5,292 nt of DNA from an uncultured Prevotella sp. (GTDB lineage: Bacteria; Bacteroidota; Bacteroidia; Bacteroidales; Bacteroidaceae). The DNA lies in NCBI GenBank assembly GCA_900546575.1, contig URDM01000116.1, positions 1 through 5,292 of the forward strand, read 5' to 3'. Position numbers and translations under genes: made by a program. Below, piece by piece: positions 1 through 4,917 of the stretch (within the stretch, counting starts at the first letter, position 1; every line of letters starts with the position of its first letter). The notes below the pieces were generated by a model, which saw only the letters and a program-made list of their open reading frames with translations, made no database searches and was not told the DNA's origin.

Positions 1-14
1 ATTTTATTAGTTAT

Positions 15-79
15 ATTACGTTAATTAACTCCCTCATTTTCAAACGATTACGTTAGAATTAACAGAGTATTAATTAATA
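15..79. repeat. Paired direct repeats and AT-rich palindromes in the leader of the fimbrial operon
   Basis: Two near-identical copies of ATTACGTTA..ATTAAC lie at 15-29 and 47-63, the second with two extra bases (GA) in the middle. They start 32 bases apart, about three helical turns. Two perfect palindromes share the core TTAATTAA: GTTAATTAAC at 20-29 and TATTAATTAATA at 68-79. The position just ahead of the first fimbrillin gene suggests operator or protein-binding sites, but AT-rich leaders produce such matches easily and no regulator is visible. The repeats are seen directly; the regulatory role is inference. Confidence 0.4.
49..56 (+). promoter_or_regulatory. Weak candidate -7 box for the fimbrial operon
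   Basis: TACGTTAG matches the Bacteroidetes sigma-ABfr -7 consensus TAnnTTTG at all but one fixed position. It would give a 5' leader of roughly 40-45 bases before the start codon at 103. No TTTG-like -33 element lies 19-20 bases upstream, and the same sequence is part of the direct repeat, so this is only a candidate. The true promoter may lie before the window. Confidence 0.2.
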
Positions 80-102
80 ACCAACTCTAAAAATTAAACA
101 CT

Positions 103-1074
103 ATGAAGAAATTATTTATTATGGGTTTGGCAGCAATGGGCATGGCGCTCACAGCTTGCAACAGTGACGAGACAGTAGAAATGGCTAAGGGCAATGCTAT
201 CGGCTTTAAGACATTCGTTAATAACTCTACACGTGCCGCTAATGACGCTACTACCGAAAGCCTCAAGGCATTCAAGGTATGGGGTTTGATGAACGATGGC
301 AATCAGACTGGTACTCCGTTCGTTGCTAAGGAAGTGACAAAGGCAAATGGCACATGGTCATATCAAACACCGGTTTATTGGGAGAAAGGCTATGCTTATA
401 GCTTCGTAGCACTCGCTCCGAATGATACCTACACATTTACCGCTCCTACCGCAATCAACACTTGGGGTTCGCTTACATTTGAGAATGGCACCGGTGAGAC
501 AGACCTTATCTATGCAACAGCAAAGCAGGAGACTGTAGCAGGCAATACCTGTCCGCAATCTGTTAACTTGACATTCAACCACATGCTTTCACGCATTCGC
601 TTCCAGTTTGAGAACGGAATGGCTGACGGTTCTGTGCTTACTGTTTCTAATGTAAAGATCATCGATGCCTGCACATCTGGTACTGCTACACTCGCAGAAC
701 AGCTTGCAAACCTCAGTTGGGCTCCTGGTCAGGGAACTGGCGCACTTGAATTCGGCAATACAGCTGCAATGGAGAAGGAGGCTAAGGAAGCAACTGCTCA
801 CAAGTACATGATTCCTGCCACAAAGGATTACAAGCTGTCATTCACCGTTACACGTGTACACCATGGCGTTACTGACGTTTACAATCACAATAATGTAAAT
901 CTGCAAGGACTTACATTTGAGCCGGGCAAGAGCTATCAGCTTAAAGCTACATTCACTGCAGAGAACATCAATCCTGATAAGGAGCTTTGCCCAATCACAT
1001 TCACAGCAGAAGTTAAGGGCTGGGAGAACTTTACAGACAAGGCATTCGATGTTAAGTCTGCAACAAACATCTAA
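103..1074 (+). CDS. Fimbrillin-family lipoprotein (putative type V pilus shaft or accessory subunit)
   Basis: This 323-aa protein is probably a subunit of a type V (FimA/Mfa1-like) pilus, exported as a lipoprotein and assembled on the outer surface. Residues 1-18 are a signal peptide with lipobox LTAC; Cys19 would be lipidated, and the following NSDE resembles the acidic surface-export signal of Bacteroidetes lipoproteins. Family hallmarks are an early strand AIGFKTF (32-38), the STRAA site (42-46) where an Arg-specific protease would cut the pro-strand in related pilins, the aromatic block VYWEKGYAYSFVALAP, the conserved NHMLSRIRF segment (159-167), and a closing strand ending VKGW (304-307). 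No extra C-terminal domain follows, which fits a shaft or accessory subunit better than a tip. The cleavable TRA site argues mildly against an anchor subunit. The start follows an A-rich leader without Shine-Dalgarno sequence, as usual in this phylum. It lies 74 bases ahead of the larger fimbrial gene, probably in the same operon. The family call is firm; the exact pilus role is inferred. Confidence 0.85.
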   Translation: MKKLFIMGLAAMGMALTACNSDETVEMAKGNAIGFKTFVNNSTRAANDATTESLKAFKVWGLMNDGNQTGTPFVAKEVTKANGTWSYQTPVYWEKGYAYSFVALAPNDTYTFTAPTAINTWGSLTFENGTGETDLIYATAKQETVAGNTCPQSVNLTFNHMLSRIRFQFENGMADGSVLTVSNVKIIDACTSGTATLAEQLANLSWAPGQGTGALEFGNTAAMEKEAKEATAHKYMIPATKDYKLSFTVTRVHHGVTDVYNHNNVNLQGLTFEPGKSYQLKATFTAENINPDKELCPITFTAEVKGWENFTDKAFDVKSATNI

Positions 1075-1085
1075 CACACTACAGG

Positions 1086-1114
1086 GTGTAAGGGGTTGAA
1101 TGTTCCCCTTACAC
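1086..1114 (+). promoter_or_regulatory. Intercistronic hairpin between the two fimbrillin genes
   Basis: GTGTAAGGGG (1086-1095) and CCCCTTACAC (1105-1114) form a perfect 10-bp stem around a 9-base loop. It starts 12 bases after the first stop codon. The bases that follow (TCACAATTA) lack a U-tract, so this is not a canonical intrinsic terminator. It is more likely an mRNA-stabilising or partial-attenuation element that lowers expression of the downstream tip gene relative to the upstream subunit. The stem is seen directly; the function is inference. Confidence 0.6.
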
Positions 1115-1148
1115 TCACAATTATCAACAACCACAAAAACGAACTAAG

Positions 1149-3212
1149 ATGAAAGGAATAATGAAAATACACCAATTGACAGCCAGCATCGCTGCTGTGC
1201 TACTGTCAGCGTCGCTCTTTTCATGCAGCAGCGACGACTTTCTCGGCAAAGCGGAAACAAATACCGACGGCATCAGCTTCGGCGTATCTACCGAAAACGG
1301 TGCTTCTACACGCGCAAACAATTCTGCTGACGGCTATACAGCTGCCCGCTACACTCTGCGCTCGGACAATTCTGCCGACACACTCTGCGTGCGTGCCGTT
1401 GTGACCGACGGTATCGGCAACAGCAATGCAGGCAGACCTGCTACACGCGCAGCTATGCAGACAAGCATGTACAACGAGTTTAAGGTTGTGGCTGCCGTCA
1501 AGGAGAACGGCAATGTCGGCGCACAGTACTATATGGACGATGTTGCAACGAAGACGGGCACTAACTGGGTGCCTTCCAAAGTCTACTATTGGCCAGGCTC
1601 CAACCGTCAGCTTCGCTTCTTGGCGTGGGCTCCTACGGATGCCTCTTTCCAATCTGTACCCAACAATCCTAACGCAACTACGCTCCAGTACACCACTCCT
1701 GCCGAAGCAAAGAACCAGCGCGACATCGTTGCTGCTGCCACTGGCTTCATAAGCAATCCCTCTAACGATGCCACATGCACACCGGTAGGTTTGCAGTTCA
1801 AGCACCTGTGCACCGCTGTCATCATCAAGACAGGCGAGCAAATGACTGCCGGAACTATCAAGAGCGTATCGCTTAAGGGCGTAAAGAACTCTGGAACATA
1901 CGACATGGTGAACTCTGTATGGACGCTGAATGGTACTACAACCGACTTTACCATTTCGCCCAACCAAGCAACAACAAGCACCACTCCTAACGGCACCAAT
2001 CTCAACGCCGGTGAATCTACATTCATGCTCCTGCCCCAGACTTTAGGCGCAGACAGTAAACTCGAAGTGGCTTTCCATGACAACATATCTGGCAGAGACC
2101 GCATACTGAGCGCATCACTCAACGGAGCCGAATGGCCAATGGGCAAAACCGTGACCTATCGACTATCAATTACACCAGAGTATGAGCTGAAGTTTACATC
2201 AGAATCTAAGGTGCAGGATGCTCACTACGTGATTTACCCGATTAAGATTAAGGTTGATAAGAACCTGAAAGGTGGATGGACAATGAAGTCAAATTCATCA
2301 TCAGTTACACTTCGTAAAGACCTCACTGATTTAGAAGAACTTGGTTATTGGATTGAAGAAGACCGCGGTACACAGACTATCACAGGCACAGAAACTGGGG
2401 AATTGACTGTATACGCATTCCTCGAAGAAAACATAGGATGGGAAAAACGTAATGTTGTTCTCGAACTTTCACCAACAGGATACCCTTCGGCTATACCTGC
2501 AAAATTCACTGTTACTCAGCTTTGCCCAAGTTGGATTACTGACGGATTGGGATGCGAACGTATAGAAGATGGAGATTATCAATGGGGATTCCTTTGGGAT
2601 GAGGGAACAAATATTACCTATGATTTAAGTAAAGTTCATTGGTTCTATAGAGGTGCACTTGATTTGTACTTAAGACTATTTACTAATTACGGAAAATTTA
2701 TAACAAGAGATACATGGGCATTCCCTAAAAAAATCACCATCAATTTCAACGAAGTTAAATCACCAGATGTAGCAAAAAGTGCGACAGATGGTAAAAAGAA
2801 CACAGAAGAGTTATACAATTATAATGGTGTGAGTGAAGCTGCTGCACTAATGCAATTATTGGAAAGATGGGGTGGTATACCAGACAAAACATTACCAACC
2901 AATCCAACAGAATTTGCAGTAAGAGCTGCTGTTATGAAGAATAAGTTTAACAAGGAAGTAAAGACAACTGCTGATGGAACAATAGAACGTCCAGTACTTA
3001 AAGCAGCAAACCTTGTTTGGTATCTGCCGGCAAAGGATGAGTACTCTAAGATTAAAGATTATGACTACCCGTTGTCAGGAGATTATTGGACATCAACAGC
3101 ATCTGAGGTTGACAAAGACAATGATCACTCGTACAAATATACAGAAGGAGTAGGTACGTCACTCGAAATTCGAACAACAAAATTCCACGTGCGTGCCGTG
3201 CGCAAGAAATAA
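1149..3212 (+). CDS. Multidomain fimbrial lipoprotein, probable tip adhesin: fimbrillin + BACON-like + FISUMP/DUF1566-like
   Basis: This 687-aa protein is a likely pilus tip subunit. Residues 1-25 form a lipoprotein signal peptide with lipobox LFSC; Cys26 is followed by SSDD, a Bacteroidetes-style surface-export signal. Residues ~38-345 are a fimbrillin module with ISFGV (42-46), a first TRA (54-56), a strand containing DTLCVRAVV, a second TRA (99-101) shortly before FKVVAAV, WYL-type aromatic strands, and FKHLCTAVIIK (217-227). Residues ~358-458 look like a BACON/Ig-like sandwich ending VTQLC. Residues ~462-687 resemble the FISUMP/DUF1566 C-type-lectin-like domain: DGLGCERIEDGDYQWG, WYLPAKDEY (624-632), YWTSTASE (646-653) and terminal FHVRAVRKK. 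The extension beyond the fimbrillin core suits a tip adhesin; the ligand cannot be read from sequence. A second in-frame ATG at 1161 (residue 5) leaves a good signal peptide and could be the true start. Base composition shifts from GC-rich to AT-rich near 2165-2280, exactly at the module boundary, and AGA is the only Arg codon between about 2640 and 2940. Domain names rest on recalled motifs, not on a profile search. Confidence 0.82.
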   Translation: MKGIMKIHQLTASIAAVLLSASLFSCSSDDFLGKAETNTDGISFGVSTENGASTRANNSADGYTAARYTLRSDNSADTLCVRAVVTDGIGNSNAGRPATRAAMQTSMYNEFKVVAAVKENGNVGAQYYMDDVATKTGTNWVPSKVYYWPGSNRQLRFLAWAPTDASFQSVPNNPNATTLQYTTPAEAKNQRDIVAAATGFISNPSNDATCTPVGLQFKHLCTAVIIKTGEQMTAGTIKSVSLKGVKNSGTYDMVNSVWTLNGTTTDFTISPNQATTSTTPNGTNLNAGESTFMLLPQTLGADSKLEVAFHDNISGRDRILSASLNGAEWPMGKTVTYRLSITPEYELKFTSESKVQDAHYVIYPIKIKVDKNLKGGWTMKSNSSSVTLRKDLTDLEELGYWIEEDRGTQTITGTETGELTVYAFLEENIGWEKRNVVLELSPTGYPSAIPAKFTVTQLCPSWITDGLGCERIEDGDYQWGFLWDEGTNITYDLSKVHWFYRGALDLYLRLFTNYGKFITRDTWAFPKKITINFNEVKSPDVAKSATDGKKNTEELYNYNGVSEAAALMQLLERWGGIPDKTLPTNPTEFAVRAAVMKNKFNKEVKTTADGTIERPVLKAANLVWYLPAKDEYSKIKDYDYPLSGDYWTSTASEVDKDNDHSYKYTEGVGTSLEIRTTKFHVRAVRKK

Positions 3213-3312
3213 GCAGAAAGGTTATAGGCAATAGAATATAAACATTAGAAAACCAGCACATAAACATAACAGACTCAGATCTTATCGTATTACACGTTTT
3301 AATAGTTATTGG
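3213..3312. other. AT-rich 3' untranslated stretch without recognisable gene
   Basis: About 100 bases separate the tip-gene stop codon from the terminator stem. I see no ORF with coding character, no tRNA-like fold and no promoter consensus. It is most simply the 3' UTR of the fimbrial transcript. Its length leaves room for a short 3'-derived RNA, but nothing in the bases argues for one specifically. Confidence 0.5.
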
Positions 3313-3345
3313 GTTGGGCTGCCGTGAGGTAGCCCAACTTTTTTT
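3313..3345 (+). terminator. Intrinsic terminator after the fimbrial operon
   Basis: GTTGGGCTGCC (3313-3323) pairs with GGTAGCCCAAC (3328-3338) in an 11-bp stem with one G-U pair, closed by the tetraloop GTGA, which fits the stable GNRA class. Seven T residues (3339-3345) follow directly. This is a textbook Rho-independent terminator on the + strand, about 100 bases after the stop codon of the tip gene. It separates the fimbrial unit from the fucosidase gene. The lack of an A-run on the 5' side means it is not obviously bidirectional. Confidence 0.92.
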
Positions 3346-3377
3346 GTATAATTCTTCACCAATACGAATAAAAAGGT

Positions 3378-3385
3378 TAACTTTG
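3378..3385 (+). promoter_or_regulatory. Bacteroidetes-type promoter (-7 box) for the fucosidase gene
   Basis: TAACTTTG matches the TAnnTTTG -7 consensus of Bacteroidetes primary sigma factor promoters exactly. It lies downstream of the terminator and 35 bases before the ATG at 3421, giving a plausible leader of about 30 bases rich in A and C. No good TTTG -33 element sits 19-20 bases upstream; the nearest TTTG (3343-3346) is too far away and belongs to the terminator tail. The position between terminator and gene raises confidence. Confidence 0.55.
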
Positions 3386-3420
3386 CGAAACAATTATAAC
3401 CCATAACCCAACAACAACTT

Positions 3421-4722
3421 ATGAAAAAGCTATTGGCAGCGGCTATGCTGGCACTATCACTCACAGCATCCGCTAACACTAATCAAACCTACACACCCTC
3501 TGCCGACAACATCGCAGCACGCAAACACTTCCAGGACTCTAAGTTCGGAATCTTCCTTCACTGGGGTCTGTACGCTATGCTTGCCACCGGCGAATGGACT
3601 ATGACCAACAACAACCTCAACTATAAGGAATACGCCAAACTGGCTGGAGGCTTCTACCCCTCTCGATTCAGCGCAAAGGAATGGGTGTCGCAAATCAAGG
3701 CTTCGGGTGCAAAGTATATATGCTTCACCACTCGTCACCATGAGGGATTCTCAATGTTCAAGTCGAAATATTCCGACTATAACGTTGTAGACGCTTCACC
3801 ATTCAAGCGCGACATCGTGAAGGAGCTCGCTGACGAGTGCCACCGTCAAGGCATCGACATCCACTTCTATTACTCACATATCGACTGGCAACGTGAAGAC
3901 GCCCCGCTTGGTCGTACAGGTCTCGGCACTGGTCGACCCGTTGAGAAGCAGAACTGGGACTCATACTATACGTTCATGAACAATCAGCTCACCGAACTCC
4001 TCACCAACTACGGCAAGGTTGGAGCTATATGGTTTGACGGATGGTGGGATCAGGACATCAATCCGTCATTCGATTGGCGCCTGCCCGAGCAGTATGCTCT
4101 CATCCATCGATTGCAGCCTGCCTGCCTCATCGGCAATAACCACCACCAGACTCCATTCGAGGGTGAAGACTTCCAGATGTTCGAACGCGACCTGCCAGGC
4201 GAGAATACAGCCGGACTCTCAGGCCAGTCAATCTCACAACTGCCGCTCGAAACATGCGAAACAATGAACGGTATGTGGGGATATAAGATTACCGACCAGA
4301 ACTACAAGTCGACAAAGACTCTCATACATTATCTTGTAAAGGCAGCAGGTCGCAACGCCAACCTCCTTATGAACATCGGTCCGCAACCCGACGGATGCCT
4401 GCCCGCAGTGGCAGTGCAGCGCCTTAAGGAGATGGGCGACTGGATGAAGACCTACGGAGAGACAATATACGGTACACGTGGCGGACGCGTCACACCACGC
4501 GACTGGGGCGTAACAACCGAGAAGGACAACAAGATATTCGTACATATCCTCAACCTCAAGGACCGCTCGCTCTTCCTTCCCATCACCGACAAGAACGCAA
4601 AGCATGCCGTAGATTACGTTTCGCGCAAGGCTGTCAAGATGCAGAAGTGCCAAGGCGGAGTGCTTATTACGCTCGACAGCGTGCCCACTGATGTGGATAA
4701 GGTTGTGGAGATACAGATGTAA
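3421..4722 (+). CDS. Secreted GH29 alpha-L-fucosidase
   Basis: This 433-aa retaining glycoside hydrolase would remove terminal alpha-L-fucose from host or dietary glycans. Residues 1-18 form a Sec signal peptide with likely cleavage after ASA and no lipobox cysteine, so the enzyme is probably a soluble periplasmic protein. The GH29 catalytic barrel shows FGIFLHWG (42-49), the fucose-binding TRHHEGF block (104-110), HFYYSHIDW, and IWFDGWW with Asp206 as the predicted nucleophile. Glu255 in FERDLPG is the most plausible acid/base by spacing to characterised family members, though this residue varies in GH29. LETCETMNGMWGY and NLLMNIGPQPDG are further family blocks, and residues ~345-433 (from GETIYGT) form the short C-terminal beta domain. 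All key motifs are present and the length is normal for compact Bacteroidales members. It has its own promoter and sits alone, with no SusC/SusD pair, sulfatase or other glycosidase in the window. Linkage preference (alpha-1,2 versus 1,3/1,4) and A/B subfamily cannot be settled by reading. Confidence 0.95.
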   Translation: MKKLLAAAMLALSLTASANTNQTYTPSADNIAARKHFQDSKFGIFLHWGLYAMLATGEWTMTNNNLNYKEYAKLAGGFYPSRFSAKEWVSQIKASGAKYICFTTRHHEGFSMFKSKYSDYNVVDASPFKRDIVKELADECHRQGIDIHFYYSHIDWQREDAPLGRTGLGTGRPVEKQNWDSYYTFMNNQLTELLTNYGKVGAIWFDGWWDQDINPSFDWRLPEQYALIHRLQPACLIGNNHHQTPFEGEDFQMFERDLPGENTAGLSGQSISQLPLETCETMNGMWGYKITDQNYKSTKTLIHYLVKAAGRNANLLMNIGPQPDGCLPAVAVQRLKEMGDWMKTYGETIYGTRGGRVTPRDWGVTTEKDNKIFVHILNLKDRSLFLPITDKNAKHAVDYVSRKAVKMQKCQGGVLITLDSVPTDVDKVVEIQM

Positions 4723-4739
4723 ACAGAAGCCCTGTCCAC

Positions 4740-4770
4740 AAAAGCCCCACCCCCCAAAAGCCCCACCCCC
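4740..4770. repeat. Tandem C-tract repeat (AAAAGCCCCACCCCC x2), G-quadruplex-prone on the - strand
   Basis: AAAAGCCCCACCCCCC (4740-4755) is followed immediately by AAAAGCCCCACCCCC (4756-4770). With the adjoining CCCCTCCCCC (4773-4782) this makes six tracts of four or more C separated by 1-5 bases, so the - strand carries six G-tracts with short loops, a strong quadruplex pattern. It begins 18 bases after the fucosidase stop codon. Its reverse-strand reading contains LPTGEGQGVG, which I recall as a common spurious peptide of extragenic repeats in Bacteroidales, so this is probably one copy of a dispersed family. The repeat is seen; the family assignment is from memory. Confidence 0.7.
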
Positions 4771-4772
4771 TG

Positions 4773-4793
4773 CCCCTCCCCCGTAGGGAGGGG
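4773..4793. repeat. REP-like GC hairpin downstream of the fucosidase gene
   Basis: CCCCTCCC (4773-4780) and GGGAGGGG (4786-4793) form a perfect 8-bp stem around the loop CCGTA. All pairs but one are G-C, so it would be very stable in RNA or single-stranded DNA. The next bases (AGTGATATGC) contain no U-tract, so it is not a canonical terminator, though it may block 3' exonucleases or aid termination of the fucosidase transcript. It forms the right end of the C-tract repeat and is probably part of the same dispersed element. Confidence 0.6.
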
Positions 4794-4838
4794 AGTGATA
4801 TGCTTTGAAAACTTGGGAAATAGGAATAAAAGGGAAAA

Positions 4839-4916
4839 CTCAAAATTCAAAACTCAAAATCGCAGGCGTAGCCGAGAATAATTCAAAATTCAAAAATCAA
4901 AACTCAAAAATCAAAA
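4839..4916 (+). repeat. NTCAAAA heptamer repeats abutting the pyrH start codon
   Basis: Three perfect tandem heptamers (CTCAAAA, TTCAAAA, CTCAAAA) occupy 4839-4859. Five more (TTCAAAA, TTCAAAA, ATCAAAA, CTCAAAA, ATCAAAA) run without a break from 4882 to 4916, one base before the ATG at 4918. The blocks are split by a 22-base GC-richer segment (4860-4881) containing GCAGGCGTAGCCGAG, itself reminiscent of dispersed extragenic repeats. The array supplies the whole translation-initiation leader of pyrH, which has no Shine-Dalgarno sequence. Copy number could vary by slippage; that is inference. Confidence 0.75.
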
Positions 4917-4917
4917 T

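Noticed and set aside
1..102. Invertible promoter (phase-variation switch) ahead of the pilus genes
   Set aside because: Such switches occur in Bacteroidetes, but I find no pair of long inverted repeats flanking a promoter in the visible leader, and no recombinase gene. The upstream part is outside the window.
1086..1114. Intrinsic terminator between the two fimbrial genes
   Set aside because: The stem is strong but no U-tract follows, and the gap to the next gene is only 74 bases, so it is listed as an intercistronic hairpin instead.
1221..1967. Long open frame of 248 codons on the - strand
   Set aside because: It lies antisense to the fimbrial tip gene, is rich in Cys, Arg and Ser with no recognisable motif, and the + strand frame has clear family hallmarks. 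It is a shadow of the GC-rich codon pattern there.
1607..2146. Second - strand open frame of 179 codons
   Set aside because: It is antisense to the same gene in another frame, has no family motif or plausible start context, and stops being open where the composition changes.
3084..3212. A complete diversity-generating retroelement
   Set aside because: Only a possible target-type domain is present. No reverse transcriptase, accessory gene or template repeat is found in the window, so this stays a hypothesis rather than a feature.
4799..4807. TATGCTTTG as a -7 promoter box for pyrH
   Set aside because: It has three bases rather than two between TA and TTTG and no -33 partner, so it does not match the consensus well enough to annotate.
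4614..4850. - strand frame containing LPTGEGQGVG
   Set aside because: The peptide arises from reading the C-tract extragenic repeat and the end of the fucosidase gene backwards. It is a typical artefact of such repeats, not a gene.
4839..4916. Possible CRISPR array from the regularly repeated heptamers
   Set aside because: The units are 7 bases long and adjacent, with no spacers of 25-40 bases and no cas genes.
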